A stretch of DNA of 64,000 nt, from positions 1,612,001 to 1,676,000 of the forward strand of contig NZ_CP098604.1 in the NCBI RefSeq assembly GCF_024499015.1, written 5' to 3'. The position numbers were made by a program, and so were the translations under genes. The notes below the pieces were generated by a model. That model did not search any database, had not been told where the DNA came from, and was given only the letters and a program-made list of their open reading frames with translations. This DNA comes from Xanthomonas hortorum pv. pelargonii (lineage in GTDB: Bacteria > Pseudomonadota > Gammaproteobacteria > Xanthomonadales > Xanthomonadaceae). This document shows, one piece after another, positions 19,915-28,180 of the stretch; position 1 is the stretch's first letter; every line of letters begins with the position of its first letter.

Positions 19915-20811
19915 TCACGGCCTATCCAACGATGGCGGCCTGTCGGCCTTCCGAATCCGCTCCCGGCGCAGCAAATACAGCCCGCTGGCGACGATGATGC
20001 CGGCGCCGGTCCAGATCCAGTTGTCTGGCAGGGTCTGCCACAGCAGCCAATCCCAGCCGATCACCCAGACCAGGCCGGTGTATTCCAGCGGCGCGATCAT
20101 CGAGGCCTCGCCGCGCAGGAAGGCCTGGGTCAGCGCAATCTGCCCCAGCGCGCCGGCCAGGCCCATACCGGCGATCAACCAGGCGTGCTCGCCCCGCAAC
20201 GGCACCCAGCCGGGAATGGCCAGCAGGCCGGCACCGATCGCCATGAACAGCAAAAACCACACCACCATCGCCTGCGGGGTATCGGTACGCGTCAGCAAGC
20301 TCACGGTGATGGCCGCGATGGCGTAGGCAGTGGCCGCCAGCAGCACCATCAGGCCGGGCAGCGAGATCAGCCCGTCCACCCCGGGGCGCAGCACCACGAT
20401 GACCCCGACCAGGCCAATACCAATGGCGGTCCAGCGTCGCGGGCCCACATGCTCGCCCAGCAATGGCACCGACAGCGCCGCCACCAGCAACGGGGCGACG
20501 AAATACAACGTGTAGGCGGTGGACAACGGCATGCGCTTCAAGCCGTAGACGAAGCAGCCGATCATCACCATGCCCAGCACCCCGCGCAGCAGATGCAGCC
20601 CCCAGCGCACCGGCACGATCGAACGCGGCCCGGCGGTGGCGAACACCCACACCAGCACGAACGGCAGCGATGCGGCGCCACGCAACAAGGTGACCTGCAG
20701 CGGTGGGTAATGCGCAGACAGCAGCTTCATGCCCGCATCCATCAGCGAGAAGCAGGCCACGGCGGCCACCATCCAGGCGATGGCGGGAAGCGGAGAACGG
20801 GTGTTGGGCAT
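19915..20811 (-). CDS. EamA/DMT family exporter
   Basis: A 298-residue transporter with ten predicted membrane helices arranged as two EamA repeats (about residues 10-140 and 150-285). Features such as LLRGAASLPFVL in helix 2 and LEYTGLVWVIGWDWL in the second repeat fit the RhaT-like subgroup. It probably exports a small metabolite; the substrate cannot be read from the sequence. It is divergent from yajQ and transcribed alone. Confidence 0.88.
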   Translation of the reverse strand: MPNTRSPLPAIAWMVAAVACFSLMDAGMKLLSAHYPPLQVTLLRGAASLPFVLVWVFATAGPRSIVPVRWGLHLLRGVLGMVMIGCFVYGLKRMPLSTAYTLYFVAPLLVAALSVPLLGEHVGPRRWTAIGIGLVGVIVVLRPGVDGLISLPGLMVLLAATAYAIAAITVSLLTRTDTPQAMVVWFLLFMAIGAGLLAIPGWVPLRGEHAWLIAGMGLAGALGQIALTQAFLRGEASMIAPLEYTGLVWVIGWDWLLWQTLPDNWIWTGAGIIVASGLYLLRRERIRKADRPPSLDRP

Positions 20812-20918
20812 GGCGCATTATCGCTGCGCCTGCGCACCGACCGCCAACATCCGCCTCGACAGTACGCACGACGCGATGCCCTAGAATGGCGTCTGTTTTC
20901 AGATAGCAGGAGCTTTGC

Positions 20919-21404
20919 ATGCCTTCCTTCGACGTGATCTCCGAAGTCGACAAGCACGAACTGACCAATGCGGTGGATCAGGCCAATCGCGAGCTGGATA
21001 CGCGCTTCGATTTCAAGGGCGTGGAAGCCAGGTTCGAGCTGGAAGACGACAAGGTGATCAACCAGTCCGCGCCCAGCGATTTCCAGGTCAAGCAGATGAC
21101 CGACATCCTGCGCGCACGCCTGCTGGCCCGCGGCATCGACGTGCGTTGCCTGGAGTTCGGCGATATGGAAACCAATCTGGCCGGTGCGCGCCAGAAGGTC
21201 ACCGTCAAGCAGGGCATCGAGCAGAAGCAGGCCAAGCAGCTGGTGGCCAAATTGAAGGAAGCCAAGCTCAAGGTGGAAGCGCAGATCAATGGCGACAAGC
21301 TGCGTGTGAGCGGCAAGAAGCGCGACGATCTGCAAGATGCGATGGCGCTGCTGAAGAAGGCCGATTTCGAGCTTCCGCTGCAGTTCGATAATTTCCGCGA
21401 CTGA
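20919..21404 (+). CDS. yajQ: YajQ family nucleotide/c-di-GMP binding protein
   Basis: A 161-residue protein of two ferredoxin-like halves. The start MPSFDVISEVDKHELTNAVD and the segment TRFDFKG are near-invariant in the family. In Xanthomonas campestris the YajQ homologue is known to bind cyclic di-GMP and to act with a LysR-type regulator on virulence genes; that role is carried over by homology. AGGAGC lies before the ATG. The stop codon is followed at once by a hydrolase remnant in another frame. Confidence 0.95.
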   Translation: MPSFDVISEVDKHELTNAVDQANRELDTRFDFKGVEARFELEDDKVINQSAPSDFQVKQMTDILRARLLARGIDVRCLEFGDMETNLAGARQKVTVKQGIEQKQAKQLVAKLKEAKLKVEAQINGDKLRVSGKKRDDLQDAMALLKKADFELPLQFDNFRD

Positions 21405-21405
21405 G

Positions 21406-21972
21406 CTAACCATCGACAGCACTGACCTCAAGCCTGGCAACGCCGCACGCTGCCACTGGCAACATGCGGCGCAGACACGCACGCCGCTGGCGCTGCTGTA
21501 CCTGCACGGCTTCACCGCCAGCCCGGGCGAGGCCGGCGCACTGCCCGAACAGATGGCCGATGCGTTGGGCGCCAACCTGTACGTGCATCGTTGGCCTGGG
21601 CATGGATGCAGCGCAGTCGATGCGATGCAAGGACTCACGCCTGCCGCGTTGCAGGCCTCTGCTCTGGAGGCGTTTGCGCAGGCGCAGCGGATGGGCGAAC
21701 GCGTGGCGATCGTCGGCTCGTCCATGGGCGGCACGCTGGGGTTATGGCTTGCGGCGCAACAGCCCGATGCGGTAGCTGCGGTCGTCGCATGGTCGCCCGG
21801 CATCCGGCCCGCCGACCCTGCACTGCTCGATCAGGTCTGCGCGGCGCAGGCGCCATTGACCGATCCACGCCCGCGCAACGCCGCATCCTTGGCATTCTGG
21901 TCGAACATCATCCGCGCGCGGCCGCGAAAACACCGATCGCATACACTGGCGCTCCATCCCGCCGCCGCCACG
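21406..21972 (+). pseudogene. Alpha/beta hydrolase remnant lacking its C-terminal part
   Basis: An open stretch of about 185 codons reads as the front of an alpha/beta hydrolase: LYLHGFTASPGEA (oxyanion-loop HGF), RWPGHG, and the nucleophile elbow GSSMGG. It has no ATG before residue 49 of the readable part, and the cap, catalytic Asp and His regions are missing; instead the frame runs straight into the DUF1415 gene. It therefore looks like a gene truncated at its 3' end and possibly at its 5' end. An alternative is a real hydrolase-DUF1415 fusion starting at the ATG at 21553, but that would lack the first strand and the oxyanion loop. Confidence 0.6.
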
Positions 21973-22533
21973 ATGACGTCCACGCCTTCCACGCTTGACC
22001 CGTTGACCGCCACCCGCCAGTGGATCGAGCGCGCGGTGATCGGTTTGAACCTGTGCCCGTTCGCCAAGGCGGTCTACGTCAAGGAGCAGGTGCGCCTGGT
22101 CCTCAGCGACGCCAGCACGCCCGAAGCGCTGCTCGAACAACTGGCCGAAGAACTGGTGTTGCTGCGCGACACCCCGGCCGAGCAGATCGACACAACCTTG
22201 ATCGTGCACCCGGACGTGCTCACCGATTTCCTGGACTACAACGACTTCCTCGACAACGCCGATGCGGCCGTGGAAGCGCTGGATCTGGATGGCGTGTTGC
22301 AGGTGGCCAGCTTCCATCCGGACTATCAGTTCGCAGGCGCGGCCGTGGACGATGTGGCCAACTTCACCAACCGCTCGCCCTTCCCCACCTTGCACCTGCT
22401 GCGCGAAGACAGCGTGGAGCGTGCGGTGGCCGCCTTCCCCGACCCGGACGTAATCGTCGAGCGCAATATCGAGACGCTGGAACGCCTGGGCCAGGACGGC
22501 TGGGAACGTCTGTTGAACGCATCGACGCACTGA
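21973..22533 (+). CDS. DUF1415 protein
   Basis: A 186-residue protein of the DUF1415 family, recognised by WIERAVIGLNLCPFAK near the start (residues 16-31) and ASFHPDYQF and NRSPFPTLHLLRE in the middle. The family is widespread in proteobacteria and has no known function. The ATG at 21973 is chosen because homologues begin just before the WIE motif, although the frame is open far upstream into the hydrolase remnant. No obvious Shine-Dalgarno stretch precedes it, so it may depend on upstream translation. Confidence 0.85.
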   Translation: MTSTPSTLDPLTATRQWIERAVIGLNLCPFAKAVYVKEQVRLVLSDASTPEALLEQLAEELVLLRDTPAEQIDTTLIVHPDVLTDFLDYNDFLDNADAAVEALDLDGVLQVASFHPDYQFAGAAVDDVANFTNRSPFPTLHLLREDSVERAVAAFPDPDVIVERNIETLERLGQDGWERLLNASTH

Positions 22534-22658
22534 TCAGCCGAGACAAGGCCCACGCAGGCGGGCGCCGCCGATGCAGCGACAGACCCCGCGCACGTCTTGC
22601 TGCGGCAACCACAACGCACGCGTTACAGTGCCGACCAACTCACTGACGCGATGCTCCG

Positions 22659-23465
22659 ATGCCCTTGATTCCGGCTGTTTCCGCATGGAACCCGTCCCCG
22701 CTGCAGGACCGCGTGGTAGTGATCACCGGTGGCGCGCAAGGCATCGGCCGCGGCATTGCACAGGCGGTGCTGGGCGCAGGCGGCAGCGTGGTGATCGGCG
22801 ATCTGGATGCGGAGGCCGGCAAGGCCTGTCTGCACGAATGGGCACTGCCGCAACGCAGCGCCTTCGTCCGTTGCGATGCGGCGCGCAAACCCCAGGCAAC
22901 ACGCTTGATCGCCGCCGCACTGAAACGCTTCGGTCGCCTCGATGGCCTGGTCAACAACGCAGGCGTGGCCGATCCGCATGTCGCGCCATTGCCGCAACTG
23001 GAGTGGGACGAGTGGAATCGCCGGCTGGCGAGCCTGCATGGCGCATTTTTGTGCAGCAAGCAGGCCTTGCCCGCACTGGCGCAAGCCGAGGGCGGCGGCG
23101 CGATCGTCAATATCGCCTCCACCCGCGCCTGGCAATCGGAGCCGCATAGCGAAGCCTATGCCGCCGCCAAGGGCGGCCTGGTGGCCTTCACCCACGCATT
23201 GGCGCTGAGCGAAGGCCCGCAAGTGCGCGTCAACAGCATCAGCCCGGGCTGGATCAGCACCGATGCCTGGCGTGCACCGCAGCGCAGGCGCATGCCCAAA
23301 CTGTCGCGTCGCGACCATGCACAACACCCGGCCGGCCGGGTGGGCACGCCGGAAGACATCGCGCAGCTGGCGGTGTATCTGCTGTCGCCGCAGCTGTCCG
23401 GCTTTGTGACCGGCCAGGATTTCGTCGTCGATGGCGGCATGTCGCGCAAGATGCAGTACGTCTAA
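22659..23465 (+). CDS. Short-chain dehydrogenase/reductase
   Basis: NAD(P)-dependent oxidoreductase of 268 residues. The Rossmann loop TGGAQGIG is at 23-30, NNAG near 105, and the catalytic pair is Tyr167/Lys171 (YAAAK). Asp48 after the second strand (IGDLDAE) favours NAD(H). The substrate is not readable; proteins with this pattern include sugar and polyol dehydrogenases. It lies 125 bp after the DUF1415 gene and may be cotranscribed. Confidence 0.92.
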   Translation: MPLIPAVSAWNPSPLQDRVVVITGGAQGIGRGIAQAVLGAGGSVVIGDLDAEAGKACLHEWALPQRSAFVRCDAARKPQATRLIAAALKRFGRLDGLVNNAGVADPHVAPLPQLEWDEWNRRLASLHGAFLCSKQALPALAQAEGGGAIVNIASTRAWQSEPHSEAYAAAKGGLVAFTHALALSEGPQVRVNSISPGWISTDAWRAPQRRRMPKLSRRDHAQHPAGRVGTPEDIAQLAVYLLSPQLSGFVTGQDFVVDGGMSRKMQYV

Positions 23466-23612
23466 AGTCTGGCGCAGGTCAGCTACTTGGAGCGGGGCGA
23501 CAAAATGACGTGCACCGCCAGGCGAGCGCGGCCGTCTTCCTGGTTCCCATCAGCACACGAACACCTTGGCGGCGCGGTGTTCTCACTGTTTGCGGGACCT
23601 TTGGCGGATGGA

Positions 23613-24326
23613 TCATGCCTGCTCGCTGCGGCCGAACAACACCTCAAGATCGGGCGCTTCCAGCGTGCGCCATTGCCCGGACGGCAGGCCTTCCAGCGAC
23701 AGCCCGCCAATGCGGCTGCGGTGCAGCGCCACCACATGATTGCCGGCGGCGGCAAACATGCGCCGCACCTGGTGGTAGCGCCCCTCGTGCAAGGTCAGGC
23801 GCGCTTCGCGTGGCCCGAGTACATCCAGTTCGGCCGGCAGCAATGGTTTGGTTTCGCCCTCCAGCAGCAATGTGCCGCTGGAAAACAGCGCAGCTTCGTC
23901 GCCACGCAAGTCTTCGGTCAGGGTGACGTCGTACACCTTGTCCAATGCGGACTTGGGCGAAATGATCCGGTGCAGCAGCGCGCCGTCGTCGGTCATCAGC
24001 AGCATGCCGCTGGTTTCGCGATCCAGCCGCCCCACCGGTGCCAGCACCGGCGCGCGCGAACGGAAGCGCAGTGGTAGTAACTCGTAGATCAGCCGGCCGG
24101 TGTCCTTGGTCGAGCAGGTGTAGCCGCTGGGTTTGTGCAGCAACAGGCTGAAACCCGGCGGCGGATCCAGCGGCTCGCCATCGATGCGGATCGCGTCGTG
24201 CTCCACCTGGTCGTCGGCATACAGCACCTCGCCCTGGACATCGGTGACCGCGCCCTGGCGAAACAGCTGGGTCACCTGCTTGCGGCTGCCATAACCGAGA
24301 TTGGCGATGTGCTTGACCAGCTTCAT
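23613..24326 (-). CDS. rsuA: 16S rRNA pseudouridine(516) synthase RsuA-like
   Basis: Pseudouridine synthase with an N-terminal S4 RNA-binding domain (residues 1-45) and a catalytic domain with Asp102 in PVGRLDRETSG. The length of 237 residues equals the RsuA family. I chose the start ATG at 24326, which overlaps the stop of the upstream methyltransferase as ATGA; a longer frame exists but its extra part is antisense to another gene. The pairing of two rRNA modification genes makes sense. RsuA versus related RluE/RluF members is inferred from size. Confidence 0.9.
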   Translation of the reverse strand: MKLVKHIANLGYGSRKQVTQLFRQGAVTDVQGEVLYADDQVEHDAIRIDGEPLDPPPGFSLLLHKPSGYTCSTKDTGRLIYELLPLRFRSRAPVLAPVGRLDRETSGMLLMTDDGALLHRIISPKSALDKVYDVTLTEDLRGDEAALFSSGTLLLEGETKPLLPAELDVLGPREARLTLHEGRYHQVRRMFAAAGNHVVALHRSRIGGLSLEGLPSGQWRTLEAPDLEVLFGRSEQA

Positions 24327-25390
24327 GCGCGCGCTCCACGGCCGCGGATGGCAGAAATCAGCTTGAAACCGTGGCGTTCGGCGGCCACGCGTACCTGCCC
24401 GAAGCTTTCGTTGAGCACGTATTCGTAAGGCAGATGCCGGTTGGCGACCAGCAACAACTGCCCGCCCGGGCGCAGCGCCTGCGCGGCCACCGAAATGAAG
24501 CGCTGCCCGATATCCGGGCGATCGGCACGCGAGGGCGTATGGAACGGCGGATTGCTGACGATGAAGTCGTACTGCGCCACCAGGCCGGCGGTGACGTCGT
24601 GCCAGTGGTACTGCAGCTGCGCCGGATGCGCGATGCCCTGCAGATTGCGCTGCGCCAGAGTGAGTGCGCGCGCCTCGGCCTCGTACAGATCCAGCGCGGT
24701 GACCTTGGGGCAGCGCGCCAGCACTTCGGCCGACAGATAGCCAAAGCCCGCACCCAGATCGGCGCCGTGCCCGGCCAGCGTGGGCGGCAGATGCTCGACC
24801 AACAGCGCAGAGGCAGGATCGATGCGGTCCCAGGCGAACACGCCCGGGCGGCTGACGAAGCGCCCGTCCAGAATCTTGCGCGGCGCATCCAGCGCGGCCC
24901 AGCGCGCCTGCAGCGCCACATCGGTGTCGGCAGGCAGCGGGGCGCTCCAGTAGGTGCGGCAATGGTGCTTGGTCAAACTCCCGGCCAGGCCGGTGAGCTG
25001 GCGCAGATCGGCTTCGCCCGAGCGCGCGCCCTCGTTGTTGGACTGGCAGGCCACCACGCGGCCACCCGGCGCGGTCAGCGCCACGGCGCGCGCAAACAAC
25101 GCACGCGCTTCTTCGCGCTGACGCGGCGGCAGCACCAGCACCAGTGCGTAGCGCGTGCTGTCGGCTTCGATCTCGCTCTCTTCGCGCACGTTCCAGCCGC
25201 TACGCTCCAGCGCCTCGGCGAACGGCCGAAAGCTCTGCTCGCAGGTCAGCGTATCGGCGGCGGCATGCTCACTCAGCGCAAAGCCATCACGCGCGCGCAG
25301 GAACAACACCGGGCCGTTGGGCCACGGCAGCACACCCTGGGCGAAGGGCAGGAACAGGGTTTGAAGCGGGGCGTCGTGCGGGCCAGCCAT
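24323..25390 (-). CDS. Class I methyltransferase, RsmC/RlmG type (rRNA guanine-N2)
   Basis: A 355-residue protein with two methyltransferase folds. The N-terminal half is a degenerate copy, while the C-terminal half has the SAM loop DLGAGFGYLS and the catalytic NPPF in FIVSNPPFHTP. This duplicated layout and the late VANRHLPYE motif are typical of RsmC (16S G1207) and RlmG (23S G1835). Which of the two it is cannot be decided here. The start at 25390 follows a stop-free but unlike-protein stretch derived from a repeat. It is coupled to rsuA by an ATGA overlap. Confidence 0.9.
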   Translation of the reverse strand: MAGPHDAPLQTLFLPFAQGVLPWPNGPVLFLRARDGFALSEHAAADTLTCEQSFRPFAEALERSGWNVREESEIEADSTRYALVLVLPPRQREEARALFARAVALTAPGGRVVACQSNNEGARSGEADLRQLTGLAGSLTKHHCRTYWSAPLPADTDVALQARWAALDAPRKILDGRFVSRPGVFAWDRIDPASALLVEHLPPTLAGHGADLGAGFGYLSAEVLARCPKVTALDLYEAEARALTLAQRNLQGIAHPAQLQYHWHDVTAGLVAQYDFIVSNPPFHTPSRADRPDIGQRFISVAAQALRPGGQLLLVANRHLPYEYVLNESFGQVRVAAERHGFKLISAIRGRGARA

Positions 25391-25482
25391 CGGATCATCG
25401 GGTCGGGAAACAGGCGGCCATTGTAAGGGACCGCTGCCGGCTACCCGGCGCCGCCGCTTGATCAAGCCTGGTGGTCGAATGC
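25391..25482. other. Short gap before the dispersed repeat
   Basis: Contains the presumptive promoter of the methyltransferase-rsuA pair; no clear -35/-10 match was found. Confidence 0.3.
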
Positions 25483-25751
25483 GCGGTGTCCTCACCGCTC
25501 GCGGGACACGCCGCAAGTACGTCCATGTAGGCTCGGTAGCGGCATCCATGCCGCCACACGGTCCCGCAAGCGGCGAGGACACCGCACCAGAAAGTTTGTT
25601 GGTTGCTTGAAAACATGCACACCGACCATCTCCACTGGTCCTTGCCCGCCCACCGTCGCGGGACCTTACGCGGCATGGATGCCGCGTAAGAGCCTACATG
25701 GACGTACTTGCGGCGTGTCCCGCGATGGTGGGCCGGCAAGGGCTCTGCAGC
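25483..25751. repeat. Structured dispersed element, copy 1 (about 269 bp)
   Basis: The element has two arms, each with a hairpin around GCATCCATGC or GCATGGATGC and the words CGCAAGTACGTCCATGTAGGCTC or their complement, joined by a middle containing CACACCGACCATCTCCACTGG. The reverse complement matches 42031-42304 closely along its whole length, including the unpaired middle. No open frame is conserved. It lies upstream of the methyltransferase gene. Confidence 0.85.
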
Positions 25752-25957
25752 AAACCCGCAGATCAGCCGCTCTGCAGGGAAGGCCAAATCCTCCGCTTTG
25801 CAATCGACCAACGTGAAATAGTTCTGTCAGCCACTCCAAGCCGATTCCAATTGCGTGACCTAGCAGCGGCATGCCTTCCAATGTCTATACGGACTATTGA
25901 TGCGTACGCAACATCTGCCCGCCTAGGCTGAAAGCACGCCCACACCGGAGAGACGCG
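25752..25957. other. Gap with no recognised feature
   Basis: About 200 bp between the repeat and the small protein gene at 25958; GGAGAG before that ATG is the only signal. Confidence 0.3.
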
Positions 25958-26218
25958 ATGCGAGCCTTGTTCGTAGGTGGAGTTGTCGACAACAGCGAAA
26001 TGGATCTGGACGACACCCCGCCACCGTTGCATTACCCCGAAAACACCGGCGCCGGCCGGCCGCGTTATCGCCTGCATCAGGTGGGCGAACGCGACGATGG
26101 CAGCTTGGCCTATGCGGTCTATGGCGCACCGGAAATGGCCGACGATGACATCAGCCGGATCACCGAGGAGCGTGGCTACGCGCGTCGCTTCAGTGCGTCT
26201 CCGGAGGCGCCGCGCTAA
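25958..26218 (+). CDS. Small acidic protein of unknown function
   Basis: An 86-residue soluble protein (MRALFVGGVVDNSEMDLDD at the N-terminus), acidic, with a basic RITEERGYARRF stretch at the end. GGAGAGACGCG stands directly before the ATG, a strong ribosome site, and a perfect terminator follows, so it is a well-defined single-gene unit. Its beginning resembles small conserved proteobacterial proteins that start with a beta strand and a DNSE motif. No function is known to me. Confidence 0.8.
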   Translation: MRALFVGGVVDNSEMDLDDTPPPLHYPENTGAGRPRYRLHQVGERDDGSLAYAVYGAPEMADDDISRITEERGYARRFSASPEAPR

Positions 26219-26262
26219 TTGCGCTTAAGCGACCTGATTGTGTTTGAGTGAGAACGCGCATG

Positions 26263-26290
26263 AAAAAACCGGGCCCGGGCCCGGTTTTTT
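26263..26290. terminator. Bidirectional perfect-palindrome terminator
   Basis: A 28-base fully self-complementary sequence: six A, CCGGGCCCGGGCCCGG, six T. It can serve the small protein gene on the plus strand and the sugar dehydrogenase gene that converges from the minus strand. Confidence 0.9.
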
Positions 26291-26319
26291 GTTTGAACGC
26301 CTGGATCAGCGCATTGGGA

Positions 26320-27657
26320 TCAGCGTGCCTTCGGAGTCACCCGCCAGATCACATTGCCCACATCGTCGGCCACCAGCAGCGCGCCGCTATTGTCGGGCGC
26401 CACGCCGACCGGACGGCCCTGTGCATTGCCTTCGGCGTCGAGAAAACCGTCCAGCACGGTGATCGGCGTGCCGTTGGGCTTGCCGTCGACGAACGGCACG
26501 AACAGCACCTTGTAGCCGCTGGGCGGATCGCGATTCCATGAGCCATGCTGGCCGATGAAAGCGCCCTGGCGGAAGCGCTCGGGGAGCAACGTACCGCTGG
26601 CAAAGCTCAGACCGAGCGAGGCGGTATGCGGCCCGAGTGCGTAATCGGGCTTGATCGCCTTGGCCACCAGTTCGGCATTCTGCGGCTTGACCCGCTCGTC
26701 CACGTGCTGGCCGTAATAGCTGTAAGGCCAGCCGTAGAAGCCGCCATCGCGCACCGAGGTCAGATAATCAGGCACCAGATCGCTGCCGATTTCATCGCGC
26801 TCGTTCACCACCACCCACAGCGATTTGCTCTGCGGCTCCCACGCGGTGCCGACCGGATTGCGCAGGCCGCTGGCGAACACGCGGCTGCTGCCGGTGGCCG
26901 GGTCGATCTCCAGAATCGCCGCGCGGTTGAGCTCGGCTTCCATGCCGTTTTCGGCCACATTGCTGTTGGAGCCCACGCCCACATACAGCTTGCTGCCATC
27001 AGCGCTGGCCAGCAGCGACTTGGTCCAATGGTGATTCAGACCGCCAGGCAGATTGGCCACGAAGGTCGGCTTGGCGGTGATATGCGTGTCGCCGGCCTTG
27101 TACGGAAAGCTCACCAGCGCGTCGGCATTGGCGACATAGAAACGATCGCCGACCAAGGCCATGCCGAACGGCGAAAACAGGCCGCTGACAAATTGCGTGC
27201 GCACCTCGGCCACACCGTCGCCATCGACGTCGCGCAGCAGCGTGATGCGATTGGCGCTGGGCACCACGGCGCCGGCCTTGCTCATCATCGCGCCCTGCAC
27301 TTTCTTGCGGATCCCGCCACCACCTTCGGCATCGTCCGGCTTGGGCGGTTCTGCAGTTTCGGCCACCAGCACATCGCCATTTGGCAGCACATAAACCCAA
27401 CGTGGGTGGTCGAGATCGCGCGCGAACGCGGCGACCTGCAGATCGTCGGCAGCGATCGGCTTGGCATTCTCGGTCCAGCGTTTGACCGGCGCCACCTTGA
27501 CCGTGGGGATCAGGCGTTTGACCGGCTCGGGCAATTGCGGGTTGGGTCCGGTTCCCTGTTCGATGGCAAGCGTGGCGGTATCGCCGCAGGCGGCGAGAAC
27601 GGCGACAGTCAGTAACGACAGCGGCCAACGAGCGAGCTTCAACGAGGGTGCATTCAT
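26320..27657 (-). CDS. PQQ-type sugar dehydrogenase lipoprotein (sorbosone dehydrogenase family)
   Basis: A 445-residue beta-propeller oxidoreductase anchored in the envelope. The lipoprotein signal ends LAAC (Cys24). Propeller phrases include [29 protein letters not shown] and [12 protein letters not shown], as in soluble PQQ glucose/sorbosone dehydrogenases. The ATG at 27657 is preferred to 27687 because it begins the lipoprotein signal. It stands alone and converges on a shared terminator. Cofactor use is inferred from the family. Confidence 0.88.
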   Translation of the reverse strand: MNAPSLKLARWPLSLLTVAVLAACGDTATLAIEQGTGPNPQLPEPVKRLIPTVKVAPVKRWTENAKPIAADDLQVAAFARDLDHPRWVYVLPNGDVLVAETAEPPKPDDAEGGGGIRKKVQGAMMSKAGAVVPSANRITLLRDVDGDGVAEVRTQFVSGLFSPFGMALVGDRFYVANADALVSFPYKAGDTHITAKPTFVANLPGGLNHHWTKSLLASADGSKLYVGVGSNSNVAENGMEAELNRAAILEIDPATGSSRVFASGLRNPVGTAWEPQSKSLWVVVNERDEIGSDLVPDYLTSVRDGGFYGWPYSYYGQHVDERVKPQNAELVAKAIKPDYALGPHTASLGLSFASGTLLPERFRQGAFIGQHGSWNRDPPSGYKVLFVPFVDGKPNGTPITVLDGFLDAEGNAQGRPVGVAPDNSGALLVADDVGNVIWRVTPKAR

Positions 27658-27746
27658 TGCGAGGGCAATCCTGAACAGTTGCGACAATCGGCCATCATGC
27701 CGTCAACACCACGTTGAGAAGTAAACACATCGTCAATGCAGGCGTT

Positions 27747-28055
27747 TCAGGGCGTAGGTTGCGGAGCGGCGCCCACTGGGAGCGGGTGCACCGCCACGAT
27801 GCGATCCATCCAGATCCACTGCGGTTCCTGCGCTGCATCCAGATGATCCAGGCGCAATTGGCCGTTGATGCCTTCGCGCTGCTGAGCGTCCAGATAGGTC
27901 TGGATGGTCGGGCGCACGGCAACCGTGCCGCTGATGGTGCTGCCATCGTCCAGTTCGATCTGCACACGCTCCTGACCACCGAGCAGCGACACCCAGTGTT
28001 CGAGCGTTGCGATCTGTACCTGTTCCGAATAAACGTGCGGGGCGTATTTGGACAT
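27747..28055 (-). CDS. DUF3247 small protein with Sm-like fold
   Basis: A 102-residue protein almost restricted to Xanthomonadales. The segment VQIELDDGSTISGTVAVRPTI has the beta-strand/turn pattern of Sm1, and a structure from X. campestris reported a variant Sm-like fold for this family (recalled, not checked). RNA binding is therefore possible but not shown. It is flanked by the sugar dehydrogenase and the histidine kinase genes, with about 90-125 bp gaps. Confidence 0.8.
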   Translation of the reverse strand: MSKYAPHVYSEQVQIATLEHWVSLLGGQERVQIELDDGSTISGTVAVRPTIQTYLDAQQREGINGQLRLDHLDAAQEPQWIWMDRIVAVHPLPVGAAPQPTP

Positions 28056-28180
28056 CGTGGCATCTCCGAAGAAGAAGTTGCCACGCTAGGCCACTGGCTG
28101 TGAAAGACGCACAAAACAGCGTCTTGCTTATGCAATTGCCTGGCTACGCATGATCGCGCGACGTGGATGCCGCGCGTGGG

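Noticed and set aside
23613..24962. A 449-codon frame that would extend RsuA at its N-terminus
   Set aside because: The extra part is the shadow of the methyltransferase gene; the S4 domain begins at the ATG at 24326.
25391..25757. Upstream extension of the methyltransferase into the repeat
   Set aside because: The added residues are encoded by the dispersed repeat and resemble no protein.
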